Shown in pieces: positions 42,560 to 51,618 of a DNA stretch of 64,000 bases. The notes under the pieces were generated by a model. The model had not been told where the DNA came from. It did not search any database and saw only the letters and a program-made list of their open reading frames with translations. Positions within the stretch are counted from its first letter, which is position 1; each line of letters starts with the position of its first letter. Origin of the DNA: Streptomyces sp. BA2 (GTDB lineage: Bacteria > Actinomycetota > Actinomycetes > Streptomycetales > Streptomycetaceae); contig NZ_WSRO01000002.1 of assembly GCF_009769735.1 (NCBI RefSeq), positions 7,613,001 to 7,677,000 of the forward strand, in the 5' to 3' direction. The position numbers and the translations under genes are program-made.

Positions 42560-44740
42560 GTGAGGCGGCACGGCGTGGGGCGAGGGCGATGGCGGTCGGT
42601 CGGCAGTGCTCTGTGGCGCTCCGTCGCCGTGTGGCTGGTCAGTACGCTCACCATGCTCGCGCTCGCCGGGATCCTGCCCGACTTCCAGCTGCAGTCCGAC
42701 GACGGTGACAGCGCCACCCGCATCGCCGTCACGGCCGCCCTGGGCGCCGGAGCCTTCGGCCTGCTCTCCTCGCTGGTGTGGCCCCTGCTCGTGCGGGCCC
42801 TGCTGCTCGTGCCCGCGCTCGTGCTCGGACTTCTCGCCTTCTTCCTCAACGGGTCGCTGCTCCTGCTCGCCCTCGGGCTGATTCCGGACGGCCGCGGTGA
42901 GGCCAACGCCGAGACCGCGGTCGTCGTCGCCGCCGTCATGTCCGCCGTCGCCTCCGCCACCGGCGGCGCCCTCGCCGTCCGCGACGACGACGCCTACCGC
43001 CGCCGCCTCTACCGGCTTGCCGACCGCAGGCGCCGCCGCCGTTCCGAAGGCAGGGTCGGCCCCGTCCCGCCCGGCACCGTCTTCATCCAGCTCGACGGCG
43101 TGGGCCACGACGTCCTGCGCACCGCCGTGGACAAGGGCCTCATGCCGACCGTCGCGGGCTGGCTCGGCCAGGGGCGCGAGCCGAGCCACCGGCTCACCCC
43201 CTGGCGCACCGACTGGTCGAGCCAGACCGGGGCGAGCCAGCTCGGGATCCTGCACGGCTCCAACCACGATGTCCCCGCCTTCCGTTGGTACGAGAAGGAC
43301 ACCGGGGAGGTCATGGTCTCCAACCGGCCCGCGTCAGCCGCCGAGCTCCAGCGCCGCGCCATCGAGCGCACCGGCGACGCCGGCCTCCTCGCCCTCGACG
43401 GCGCGAGCCGCGGCAACCTCTTCAGCGGCGGCGCCGGGCAGGTCGCCCTCGTGCTCTCCATGGCCGCACGCCGCGGCAAGGAGAACCGCTCGCGCGCCGG
43501 GTACTTCGCCTACTTCTCCGACCCCGCCAACGCCGTCCGCACCGCCCTGTCCTTCGTCGCCGAAGTCGGCCGTGAGATGGGCGAGTCGACCCGCGCCCGG
43601 ATCAGGAAGCGGCGTCCGCGCGTCAGCCGTGGCGGGCTCTACCCCTTCATCCGCGCCTTCGCGACCGTCGTCGAGCGCGATGTCGTCGTCGCCGCTGTCA
43701 TCGGGGACATGCTCGCCGGGCGCAGCGCGGTCTACGCCGACCTCGTCGCCTACGACGAAGTGGCCCACCACTCCGGCCCCTGCGGCAGCGACGTGGACAA
43801 GGTGCTCCAGCGGCTCGACCGGTCCCTCGCGCTGATCACGAAGGTCGCCGAACACGCCCCCCGCGCCTACCGCATCGTGGTCCTCTCCGACCACGGCCAA
43901 AGCCCCGGCGAGACCTTCCGCGCCCGCTACGGCCTCACCCTCGGCGACCTCGTCAGGGCAGGCTGCGGCCTGCCCGTGCCGCGCAAGGCGCAGCACACGC
44001 ACAGCGGTGCCGAGGCCCGCTCGACAGTCCGCGCCGCGCTGCGCCGCCCCGTCGAGGAAGGCGCGGGCGAACACCGCCCCGCCCGCCGCGCCGAGCCCGT
44101 CGTCCTCGCCTCCGGCAACCTCGGCCTCGTCTCCTTCCCCGACGTCCCCCGCCGCATGACCCGCGAGGAGATCGACCTCCGTCACCCGGCGCTCCTGCCC
44201 ACCCTCGCCAACCACCCGGGCATCGGCTTCCTCCTCGTACGCAGCAAGGAGCGCGGCCCGGTCGTCCTCGGCGCGCGCGGCGGCGAGGTGTACCTCGACG
44301 AAGGAGACGCAGAAGACGCGGAACCCGACGGCCTCGGGCCGCTCGCCGACTTCGGGCCCGGCGCCGCCGACGCCGTGCGCCGCACGGACGGCTTCCCGCA
44401 CGTCGCCGACATCATGGTCAACTCCTGGTACGACCCTCAGGACGGCGAAGTCCTCGCCTTCGAGGAGCAGATCGGCTCGCACGGCGGACTCGGCGGCGCC
44501 CAGGCCCAGCCGTTCCTCCTGTCGCCCCTCGTGCTGTCCGCGCCGCTCGACGACGGGCAGGAACTCGTCGGCGCCGAGCAGGTCCACGAGGTCCTCCGGC
44601 GCTGGCTCGGCGAGCATCTGGGTGCCGAGATTCCGCTGGTCGGAGAGGTTGCCGCGGCTGTGGACGATTCCCGGCACGGCGGCCCGGAGGGCACAGCTTT
44701 TGCGGTCGCCGACCCTGCCGCGCAGGACAAAACACACTGA
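42560..44740 (+). CDS. Holin-like membrane domain fused to an alkaline-phosphatase-superfamily phosphodiesterase
   Basis: The product is 726 aa from GTG 42560. Residues 10-135 contain four helices, of a type like the 'phage holin 4' membrane family (WLVSTLTMLALAGILPDFQL, VWPLLVRALLLVPALVLG). From about 168, VFIQLDGVGHDVLR opens a type I phosphodiesterase/nucleotide pyrophosphatase-like domain, with SSQTGASQLGILHG near the nucleophile, YDEVAHHSGP, VLSDHGQSPGETF and later HGGLGG giving metal ligands. It is probably membrane anchored; the location of the catalytic domain and its substrate are uncertain. Confidence 0.82.
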   Translation: MRRHGVGRGRWRSVGSALWRSVAVWLVSTLTMLALAGILPDFQLQSDDGDSATRIAVTAALGAGAFGLLSSLVWPLLVRALLLVPALVLGLLAFFLNGSLLLLALGLIPDGRGEANAETAVVVAAVMSAVASATGGALAVRDDDAYRRRLYRLADRRRRRRSEGRVGPVPPGTVFIQLDGVGHDVLRTAVDKGLMPTVAGWLGQGREPSHRLTPWRTDWSSQTGASQLGILHGSNHDVPAFRWYEKDTGEVMVSNRPASAAELQRRAIERTGDAGLLALDGASRGNLFSGGAGQVALVLSMAARRGKENRSRAGYFAYFSDPANAVRTALSFVAEVGREMGESTRARIRKRRPRVSRGGLYPFIRAFATVVERDVVVAAVIGDMLAGRSAVYADLVAYDEVAHHSGPCGSDVDKVLQRLDRSLALITKVAEHAPRAYRIVVLSDHGQSPGETFRARYGLTLGDLVRAGCGLPVPRKAQHTHSGAEARSTVRAALRRPVEEGAGEHRPARRAEPVVLASGNLGLVSFPDVPRRMTREEIDLRHPALLPTLANHPGIGFLLVRSKERGPVVLGARGGEVYLDEGDAEDAEPDGLGPLADFGPGAADAVRRTDGFPHVADIMVNSWYDPQDGEVLAFEEQIGSHGGLGGAQAQPFLLSPLVLSAPLDDGQELVGAEQVHEVLRRWLGEHLGAEIPLVGEVAAAVDDSRHGGPEGTAFAVADPAAQDKTH

Positions 44741-44824
44741 TTTTGCGCGGTCCGCGCCGTGCCCGACCATGTCTCTCGCCCCGGCGATCCCGGGCGTCTT
44801 CGGCACGATGAGAGGCACCACCCC

Positions 44825-46225
44825 ATGCACGACACCGGAACCGCGATCCAGCCGGCTCCGGCCCCCGACCAGGAAGAGCGGCGGACAGAGCAGCACGACG
44901 ACGGCGGCAGCAGGCACGCCCGCCGCTTCGGCCTTCCCATCGCCACCTGCCTCGTCATGGGCAACATCATCGGCGGCGGCATCTTCCTGCTCCCGGCCTC
45001 CGTCGCCCCCTTCGGGACCATCAGCCTCGTCGCGTTCGGCGTCCTTACCGCGGGCGCCATCGCCCTCGCCCTGGTCTTCGGCCGGCTCGCGCAGCGCGAT
45101 CCGCGCACCGGCGGACCGTACGTCTACGCCCGCGCCGCGTTCGGCGACTTCGCCGGCTTCCTCGCGGCCTGGTCCTACTGGGCCACCGCCTGGGTGTCGA
45201 ACGCCGCGCTCGCCGTCGCCGCCGTCGGCTATCTGGACGTCCTGATACCGGTGGGCGACCACAAGTGGACCGCCTGCCTGGCCGCCCTGGTCCTGCAACT
45301 CCTGCCCGCACTCGCGAACTTCGCGGGCACCCGCTACGTCGGCGCGGTCCAGGTCGTCGCCACCGTCCTGAAGTTCGTGCCCCTGCTCCTGGTCGCGATC
45401 GGCGGGCTCTTCTTCTTCGACAGCGCCAACCTCGGGCCCTTCCAGGCGAGCGACGACAGCCCGGCCGGTGCGATCTCCGCGTCCGCCGCGATCCTGCTCT
45501 TCTCCTACCTGGGCGTGGAATCGGCGGCGGTCAGCGCCGGTGAGGTGCGCGACCCGCGACGCAACGTCGGGCGCGCCACCATCCTCGGCACCCTCGGCGC
45601 CGCCCTCGTCTATCTGCTCGGCACCCTCGCCGTCTTCGGCACCGTCGCCCATGACAAGCTCGTCGGCTCCACCGCACCCTTCTCGGACGCCGTCAACGTC
45701 ATGTTCGGCGGCTCCTGGGGCGGTACGGCGGTGGCGCTCGCGGCGGTCGTCTCGATCCTCGGCGCTCTTAACGGCTGGACCCTGCTGAGCGCCCAGACGC
45801 CGTACGCCGCCGCCAAGGACGGGCTCTTCCCCGCGGCCTTCGGCAAGAAGAAGCGCGGCGTGCCGACCGTGGGCGTCCTGGTCACCGTCGTCCTGGCCGC
45901 GCTGCTCACCGTCTACAACTACACGGCGGGATCGAGCGGCGTCTTCGAGTCCCTCGTCCTGATCACCACGTTCACCGCGACCGTGCCCTACCTCCTGGCC
46001 ACCGTCGCGCAGATCTACTTCCTCGTCTCCGGGCAGGGCGAGCGCGTCAACCGGGCCCGCCTGGTGCGGGACGGTGTCCTCGCGGGCATCGCGTTCGGAT
46101 TCTCCATGTGGCTCGTCGCCGGGTCCGGATACGCGGCCGTCTACCAGGGCGTCCTGTTCCTCTTCGCGGGCGTGCTCGTCTACGCGTGGATGGCGGCCCG
46201 CAAGGAGCGGACCGCCACCCACTGA
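44825..46225 (+). CDS. APC-family amino acid permease
   Basis: The product is 466 aa from ATG 44825. About 12 helices follow a 35-residue polar N-terminus. Helix 1 has the substrate-binding break MGNIIGGGIFLLPASVAPFG, and later GALNGWTLLSAQTPYAAAKDGLFP is typical of the basic amino acid/polyamine antiporter (AdiC/ArcD/CadB) branch. It probably exchanges or imports cationic amino acids or amines. It is convergent with the next gene (10-bp gap). Confidence 0.9.
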   Translation: MHDTGTAIQPAPAPDQEERRTEQHDDGGSRHARRFGLPIATCLVMGNIIGGGIFLLPASVAPFGTISLVAFGVLTAGAIALALVFGRLAQRDPRTGGPYVYARAAFGDFAGFLAAWSYWATAWVSNAALAVAAVGYLDVLIPVGDHKWTACLAALVLQLLPALANFAGTRYVGAVQVVATVLKFVPLLLVAIGGLFFFDSANLGPFQASDDSPAGAISASAAILLFSYLGVESAAVSAGEVRDPRRNVGRATILGTLGAALVYLLGTLAVFGTVAHDKLVGSTAPFSDAVNVMFGGSWGGTAVALAAVVSILGALNGWTLLSAQTPYAAAKDGLFPAAFGKKKRGVPTVGVLVTVVLAALLTVYNYTAGSSGVFESLVLITTFTATVPYLLATVAQIYFLVSGQGERVNRARLVRDGVLAGIAFGFSMWLVAGSGYAAVYQGVLFLFAGVLVYAWMAARKERTATH

Positions 46226-46235
46226 TGTCTCCGTA

Positions 46236-47870
46236 CTACCTGGCCAGCGGCGCAACCACCCAGCGGCGGGTGGTGAACATGCCGTCGGACGGGCCGATCT
46301 CGATCAGCTTGCGGGCGGCCGGGTAGGCCTCGTTACCCTCGATCTCATAGCCGACGTCGAACGTGCCCGGCACGTCCCTGACCTCGGGCTCCCGCTGTGC
46401 GGCGGCACCCTGACCGCCCGGCTCGTCGGCCGTGACGGCGGCGAGCTCGGCGAGCAGCTTCCGCTGGGCCGCGGCGAGAGCCTCGCGCGGGTCGCGTGCC
46501 CGCGGCGCGGCGGCCGCGGCCGTGCCGCCCTGGGGCGGCGGCGCGATGTCGGTGCTCGGCTCGCGCGTCGTGCCGGTGGTCTCGCGCGTGGAGATCTGCG
46601 CCTGGATGACGGTCGCGTCGTTGTCCAGGGCCACGCGGATGAGACCGCGGTCGGGCGTGATGACCGGTATGCCGTCGAAGACCTGCCGGAACGTCACATG
46701 GGTCTCAAGCGACACCGGCTCGCCCAGCTCGGAGCCGTCCTTCGCCCCGGAGTTCTGCATCAGGTCGTGCACGCTGTCCACGACGAGCTCGGCTCCGTCG
46801 GCGTGCTGCGCGGCGAACTCGTGCGCCGCCTCGACCGCCCGCTCCGTGGGCAGCTGCCGCAGGTTGCGGTGGTTGGCCTCGGCGAGCTTGACCCACCGGA
46901 CGGCGTGCGGAGCCGTGGAGACGGTCCGGTCACCGGAGGTGGCGCTGAGCACGCCCTGCCGCTCGACCTGCACCTCCTGCAGCGCCGCCGACGGGAAGTC
47001 GGCGATGCGGCCCATCTTGGTGAGCTCATCGCCCGGGTCGCGCGGCGCGAGCTGCACGATCTGCGGGCCGGCCGGTGCCTGCGTCAGCGGCTCCCTGAGG
47101 GAGTCGCGCGCGTAGTACCAGCGCCACACGTACCAGTTGTCCGGCACGTGCTCGCGGTAGAGGGTGCGCTCGCCGTTGAGCCGGGCCGTGGCCTCGGCCT
47201 GGTTGGCGCCGACCGCGCAGACCGAGGGCGCCTGGCCCTTGTAGATGTCCCAGCTCGCGTTCAGCCACGCGTCGGTGAACGTCTGCCCGGCCCGCCACTT
47301 CTCCCAGAACTTCTTGCCGTAGTCCGGGCTGTCGATACTGACCGTCTCGAACCCGAAGAGCATGCGGAAGCCGATGTTGGGCCCCGCCCAGGTGCGGATC
47401 GGTGAGTGCCCGCCGAGGACCCGCAGCGAGGTGCAGGTCGACCAGAAGACGTAGTTGGCCTTCTCGTTGCCCAGCGCCATCCGGTTCGAGATCGCGTCGC
47501 TGCGGCCGTCCCAGACCGCGCCGAGCGGCGCGAAGAAGACGCCGTTGCCGTCCATGCCGCCGTGGCCCGAGTGGTAGACGGCGACCACCGCGTCCATGCC
47601 GTAGCGGTCCTGCCAGTTGTCGTACGTCTCCTCGTACGCCCAGACCTGCGCCCCGCCGTCCGCGAACCAGAAGTTGCGGTCGTAGAACTGCTGGAGATAC
47701 GCCAGCCACCCGGAGGCGTCGGCATGGGTGTGGAAGAGAGGTGACTGGTTGACGAACTTCTGGACGCTGAAAGCGCCCCACCAGCCGAACGTCGAGTCAC
47801 GGTCACCGGCGGCTCCGGGCTTCGCACCTTCCAGTGGAGACGGACCGCGTTCCGAGTAGTTCATGCGCAT
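46236..47870 (-). CDS. Candidate caspase-like (clan CD) cysteine peptidase with a DUF6345-type domain
   Basis: The product is 544 aa from ATG 47870, seven bases after GGGGG. An aromatic-rich N-terminal domain (30-260) contains AVVAVYHSGHGG (His100, His103) and, 43 residues later, YVFWSTCTSL (Cys146), each after a hydrophobic strand. This is the spacing and context of the His-Gly ... Cys dyad in caspase/gingipain-like peptidases. I believe the domain corresponds to DUF6345. Residues ~345-428 (HVTFRQVFDGIPVITPD) resemble the FTP/PepSY-like propeptide of thermolysin-type peptidases. A Pro/Ala linker, a helix and a beta tail follow. No signal peptide is visible. Activity is unproven. Confidence 0.7.
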   Translation of the reverse strand: MRMNYSERGPSPLEGAKPGAAGDRDSTFGWWGAFSVQKFVNQSPLFHTHADASGWLAYLQQFYDRNFWFADGGAQVWAYEETYDNWQDRYGMDAVVAVYHSGHGGMDGNGVFFAPLGAVWDGRSDAISNRMALGNEKANYVFWSTCTSLRVLGGHSPIRTWAGPNIGFRMLFGFETVSIDSPDYGKKFWEKWRAGQTFTDAWLNASWDIYKGQAPSVCAVGANQAEATARLNGERTLYREHVPDNWYVWRWYYARDSLREPLTQAPAGPQIVQLAPRDPGDELTKMGRIADFPSAALQEVQVERQGVLSATSGDRTVSTAPHAVRWVKLAEANHRNLRQLPTERAVEAAHEFAAQHADGAELVVDSVHDLMQNSGAKDGSELGEPVSLETHVTFRQVFDGIPVITPDRGLIRVALDNDATVIQAQISTRETTGTTREPSTDIAPPPQGGTAAAAAPRARDPREALAAAQRKLLAELAAVTADEPGGQGAAAQREPEVRDVPGTFDVGYEIEGNEAYPAARKLIEIGPSDGMFTTRRWVVAPLAR

Positions 47871-47995
47871 GGCCAAACCCCCTGAGTGGACTCCTCGTCC
47901 CGTGGGCGAGGGGGCCTCAAAGTGTCACCGTGGACGCGCCTTGCACAGTTGCGATTTCGGCCATAGCGACCGTGCACCGGGACTGTCGTGGCGCC

Positions 47996-48229
47996 TCAGG
48001 CACCCCGCCTCTCCCTGCTGAGGAGCCTGCCGCGGATCTTCTGCAGGCGGGGCATCAGGACGTACACGACCGTGAGGACGACGGCCGCGCTGAGGAGCAG
48101 GGTCTGGACGACCATGGGCAGTTTCGTCAGCCAGGAATGGAAGAGCAGCTCCAGGACCGTGAGCGTCGGGAAGACCGAGAGCCAGATCATCAGGGCCATG
48201 TGGTGACGGGGCGGGGGAGCGGTCTGCAT
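47996..48229 (-). CDS. Small two-helix membrane protein, divergent from TetR
   Basis: The product is 77 aa from ATG 48229 (GGAAGGAA upstream). Two hydrophobic helices (about 8-26 and 35-57) are followed by a basic tail LQKIRGRLLSRERRG. The unit resembles DUF2798-type small membrane proteins, without certainty. It shares the operator region with the TetR gene and is its likely target. Confidence 0.8.
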   Translation of the reverse strand: MQTAPPPRHHMALMIWLSVFPTLTVLELLFHSWLTKLPMVVQTLLLSAAVVLTVVYVLMPRLQKIRGRLLSRERRGA

Positions 48230-48254
48230 GAGGGTTCCTTCCGGGAATCCGGGA

Positions 48255-48333
48255 ATATCCAACCAACTGTTTGGAGATTGGTGCCGGAAAGCTAACACGA
48301 GCCCGGACAATCTCCAAACAGTTGGTTGGGTAT
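48255..48333. promoter_or_regulatory. Long inverted-repeat operator between the TetR gene and its divergent neighbour
   Basis: Arms 48255-48280 and 48308-48333 are inverted copies matching at 25 of 26 positions, separated by 27 bp. Each contains CCAACCAACTGTTTGG (or its complement), itself partly symmetric, as expected for TetR-dimer sites. One arm lies just before each start codon, so both genes should be repressed. Confidence 0.85.
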
Positions 48334-48342
48334 GCTGGCTCC

Positions 48343-48933
48343 ATGGCCTGGGACACCGCACGCACCCGGCAGGCGCTGCTCGACGCCGCCGTGGACGAGT
48401 TCGCCGAGCACGGCTTCGACGGCGCCCGCATCGACCGCGTGGGGAAGCGCGCGGGCGTCAACAAGGAGCGGATCTACCAGTACTTCGGCAACAAGGAGAA
48501 GCTCTTCGGGTGCGTCCTGGAGGCCGAGCTCGACCGCATCGCCACCGCCATCCCGGTCACCGTCGAGCAGGCCGCCGACCTCGGTGACTACGCGGGCCGG
48601 CTGTACGACTACCACCGCTCCCGCCCCCAGTTCATCCGGCTCCTGCACTGGGAGGGCCTGCGTGACACCGGCGCCCCCGCCCTCAAGGAGCCCGAGCGCA
48701 CCGCCACCTACGGGTCGAGGGTCGAGGCGCTGGCCCAGGCCCAGCGCGACGGCACTCTGGATCCGGACCTCGATCCCAAGGCGCTGTTCTACGCCGTACT
48801 GGCCCTCGGTGCCTGGTGGTTCAGCGTGCCGCAGGCGGTGCGGATGATCTTCGGCGGAGAGCAGCGGCCGGAGACGGAGCGGGACGCCCTGATCGGACTT
48901 GTACGGCGACTGGCCGGTCAGGGTGACAGCTGA
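48343..48933 (+). CDS. TetR-family transcriptional repressor
   Basis: The product is 196 aa from ATG 48343. The HTH is at about 8-54 (RQALLDAAVDEFAEHGFDGA, then VGKRAGVNKERIYQYFGNKE). The C-terminal part (TetR_C-type, 75-196) has no identified ligand. The start codon lies 10 bp from one operator arm, indicating autorepression. It probably also controls the divergent 77-aa membrane protein. Confidence 0.93.
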   Translation: MAWDTARTRQALLDAAVDEFAEHGFDGARIDRVGKRAGVNKERIYQYFGNKEKLFGCVLEAELDRIATAIPVTVEQAADLGDYAGRLYDYHRSRPQFIRLLHWEGLRDTGAPALKEPERTATYGSRVEALAQAQRDGTLDPDLDPKALFYAVLALGAWWFSVPQAVRMIFGGEQRPETERDALIGLVRRLAGQGDS

Positions 48934-49095
48934 CCCGCAACCCCCATGGGCCGCGACCCCTTGGGTCGTCCGGCGGTCGCCCGCCGTTCACCGCCCGTGG
49001 GCCGGTCTTCCGCGTGCGCCGAGTCAGGGTGTGATCGGATGGGCGCACGGAAGTTCCGCGACGCATCACGGAACCGCACTGAAGGGATCTACATC

Positions 49096-49521
49096 GTGGC
49101 TACCACGCGCTCCGCGCACACGGTCTGGGAAGGCAACCTGCTGGAGGGCTCCGGCACGGTCACCTTCGACTCCTCCGGGATCGGGGAGCAGGCCGTGTCC
49201 TGGCCGTCCCGCGCCGAGCAGGCAGGCGGCAAGACCAGCCCGGAAGAGCTGATCGCCGCCGCGCACTCCAGCTGCTTCTCCATGGCCTTCTCGAACGGCC
49301 TGGACAAGGCGGGCACCCCGCCGACCCGCCTGGTGACCTCCGCCGACGTGACCTTCCAGCCGGGCACCGGCATCACCGGCATCCACCTCACCGTCGAGGG
49401 CACGGTGCCGGGCATGGACGAGGCCGCGTTCCTGGCGGCCGCCGAGGACGCCAAGGTCAACTGCCCGGTGAGCCAGGCACTGAAGGCCACGCCGATCACG
49501 CTGACGGCGAAGCTGGCCTGA
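49096..49521 (+). CDS. OsmC-family peroxide-stress protein
   Basis: The product is 141 aa from GTG 49096, seven bases after AAGGGA. Both peroxidatic and resolving cysteines are in place: AAAHSSCFSMAFS (Cys60) and KVNCPVSQAL (Cys123). The OsmC/Ohr fold reduces organic hydroperoxides; the sequence is closer to OsmC than to Ohr. It is cytoplasmic and monocistronic in appearance. Confidence 0.93.
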   Translation: MATTRSAHTVWEGNLLEGSGTVTFDSSGIGEQAVSWPSRAEQAGGKTSPEELIAAAHSSCFSMAFSNGLDKAGTPPTRLVTSADVTFQPGTGITGIHLTVEGTVPGMDEAAFLAAAEDAKVNCPVSQALKATPITLTAKLA

Positions 49522-49592
49522 CGTACGGCTTTCCGCCATTTTCCGACGGTGCCGCCGTCCCCCAGGGGGCGGCGGCACCGTCATGGGCGGCA

Positions 49593-49621
49593 TTGACAAT
49601 GTGCCGCTCAAGTTTTGTGAT
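49593..49621 (+). promoter_or_regulatory. dnaK2 promoter with degenerate HspR-type (HAIR) site
   Basis: TTGACA (49593-49598), N17, TGTGAT (49616-49621) resembles a vegetative promoter. Overlapping it, TTGA (49593-49596), N11, TCAAG (49608-49612) keeps the spacing of HAIR (CTTGAGT-N7-ACTCAAG) with 10 of 14 positions matching. Confidence 0.45.
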
Positions 49622-49671
49622 GGAGGTCGAAGTACGCCGGGAAACGGGCTCGCGGTGGAAGGGGACTGGAC

Positions 49672-51543
49672 ATGGCACGTGCAGTCGGGATCGACCTCGG
49701 TACGACGAACTCGGTGGTGGCCGTCCTGGAGGGCGGTGATCCCACGGTCGTCGCCAACGCGGAGGGAGCGCGCACCACACCTTCGGTCATCGCCTTCGCG
49801 AAGAACGGCGACGTCCTCGTCGGAGAGGTCGCCAAGCGGCAGGCGGTGACGAACGTGGAGCGCACCGCACGCTCCGTCAAACGCCATATGGGTGACGGGA
49901 GTTGGCGCTTCCCCGAGGGCGGGTCGGTGGACGGCACCCGGTACACCGCGCAGGAACTGTCCGCCCGCGTCCTGCAGAAGCTCAAGCGTGACGCCGAGTC
50001 CTATCTGGGCGAGGACGTCACGGACGCGGTCGTCACCGTCCCCGCGTACTTCGACGACACGCAGCGCCAGGCCACCAAAGAGGCCGGCGAGATCGCGGGC
50101 CTGAACGTGCTCCGCATCATCAACGAACCCACCGCCGCGGCCCTCGCGTACGGCCTGGACAAGGGCGACGACCAGACCGTCCTCGTCTTCGACCTCGGCG
50201 GCGGCACCTTCGACGTCTCGCTCCTGGAGATGGGCGACGGCGTCATCGAGGTGAAGGCCACCAACGGCGACACGCAGCTGGGCGGCGACGACTGGGACCA
50301 GCGCGTCGTCGAGTACCTGGTGCGCCAGTTCAAGAACAACCACGGCGTGGACCTCGGCAAGGACAAGATGGCCCTGCAACGGCTGCGGGAGGGCGCGGAG
50401 AAGGCGAAGATCGAGCTGTCGTCGTCGAGCGAGACGGACATCAACCTGCCGTACGTCACGGCATCGGCGGACGGCCCCCTGCACCTGGCGGAGAAGCTGA
50501 CCCGCGCTCAGTTCCAGGAGCTGACGGCGGACTTGCTGGAGCGCTGCCGCGGCCCCTTCCATCAGGCGGTGAAGGACGCGGGTGTGAAGCTCTCGGCCGT
50601 CGACCACGTGATCCTGGTGGGCGGTTCGACACGGATGCCCGCGGTCACGGAACTGGTCAAGGAACTCACCGGCAGCGAGCCGCACAAGGGCGTCAACCCC
50701 GACGAGGTGGTGGCCCTCGGCGCGGCGCTGCAGGCCGGTGTGATCAGGGGTGACGTGAAGGACGTCCTGCTCCTGGACGTGACGCCGCTGTCCCTCGGGA
50801 TCGAGACCAAGGGCGGCATCATGACCAAGCTCATCGAACGCAACACCACCATTCCCACCCGGCGTTCGGAGACCTTCTCCACCGCCGAGGACAACCAGCC
50901 GTCGGTCGGCATCCAGGTCTTCCAGGGGGAGCGGGAGATCGCGGCGTACAACAAGAAACTGGGCGTCTTCGACCTGACGGGGCTGCCCCCGGCGCCGCGT
51001 GGCGTGCCCAAGATCGAGGTCACCTTCGACATCGACGCCAACGGCATCATGCACGTCTCCGCCAAGGACGAGGCGACGGGGCGCGAGCAGCGCATGACGG
51101 TCACGGGCGGCTCCGCACTGCCCAAGGACGACATCAACCGCATGGTGCGCGAGGCCGAGGAGCACGCGGAGGAGGACCGCAAACGGCGTGACGCCGCCGA
51201 GGCCCGCAACCAGGCGGAACAGCTCGTCTACCAGACGGAGCGGTTCCTGCGGGAGAACGAGGAGCGGGTCCCCGCGGAGACCCGGGCCGAAGTGGAGGCG
51301 GCAGCAGCGGAGTTGAAGGACCTCCTGAAGAACAGGGCCGACGACACGGCGGCGCTGCGCGTGGGCGCGGAGAAGCTGGCCGCTGTCAGTCAGCGGATGG
51401 GACAGGCCATGTACGCGAGTGCTGGCGAGGGCGCCCAACAGGAACCGGGAGCTCCGGGGCCCTCTGCCGAGGAAGGCGTGGTCGACGCGGAAATCGTGGA
51501 CGAGGAAAAGCCGGGGGAGCAGGAGAAGCGGGCCGGGGAGTAG
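49672..51543 (+). CDS. dnaK2: DnaK (Hsp70) paralogue, orphan
   Basis: The product is 623 aa from ATG 49672 (GGAAGGGGA upstream). The ATPase domain has [29 protein letters not shown] and GGSTRMPAV; the substrate-binding domain starts near 385 ([13 protein letters not shown]). The lid ends in a short acidic tail rather than the long Gly-rich tail of main actinomycete DnaK. No grpE, dnaJ or hspR gene is adjacent, so this is a second copy outside the main operon. It is an ATP-dependent chaperone. The name dnaK2 is mine. Confidence 0.93.
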   Translation: MARAVGIDLGTTNSVVAVLEGGDPTVVANAEGARTTPSVIAFAKNGDVLVGEVAKRQAVTNVERTARSVKRHMGDGSWRFPEGGSVDGTRYTAQELSARVLQKLKRDAESYLGEDVTDAVVTVPAYFDDTQRQATKEAGEIAGLNVLRIINEPTAAALAYGLDKGDDQTVLVFDLGGGTFDVSLLEMGDGVIEVKATNGDTQLGGDDWDQRVVEYLVRQFKNNHGVDLGKDKMALQRLREGAEKAKIELSSSSETDINLPYVTASADGPLHLAEKLTRAQFQELTADLLERCRGPFHQAVKDAGVKLSAVDHVILVGGSTRMPAVTELVKELTGSEPHKGVNPDEVVALGAALQAGVIRGDVKDVLLLDVTPLSLGIETKGGIMTKLIERNTTIPTRRSETFSTAEDNQPSVGIQVFQGEREIAAYNKKLGVFDLTGLPPAPRGVPKIEVTFDIDANGIMHVSAKDEATGREQRMTVTGGSALPKDDINRMVREAEEHAEEDRKRRDAAEARNQAEQLVYQTERFLRENEERVPAETRAEVEAAAAELKDLLKNRADDTAALRVGAEKLAAVSQRMGQAMYASAGEGAQQEPGAPGPSAEEGVVDAEIVDEEKPGEQEKRAGE

Positions 51544-51552
51544 CGCACCGTC

Positions 51553-51618
51553 GATCACCGGCTTCGCCGAGTTCGTCCTCAAACGCCGGACGGGCTGTCA
51601 TCAGCCCGTCCGGTGATC
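51553..51618. terminator. Nested bidirectional terminator between dnaK2 and narI
   Basis: A perfect 12-bp stem CCGGACGGGCTG (51586-51597) / CAGCCCGTCCGG (51602-51613) has a TCAT loop. An outer inverted repeat GATCACCGG (51553-51561) / CCGGTGATC (51610-51618) competes with it. The genes are convergent. Confidence 0.75.

Noticed and set aside
42560..44740. A prophage remnant, suggested by the holin-like domain
   Set aside because: The domain is fused to a chromosomal-type phosphodiesterase, and no other phage gene, integrase or att site is visible.
43334..46255. Long minus-strand open frame opposite the phosphodiesterase and APC permease
   Set aside because: No recognisable domain, biased composition, and both plus-strand genes are convincing.
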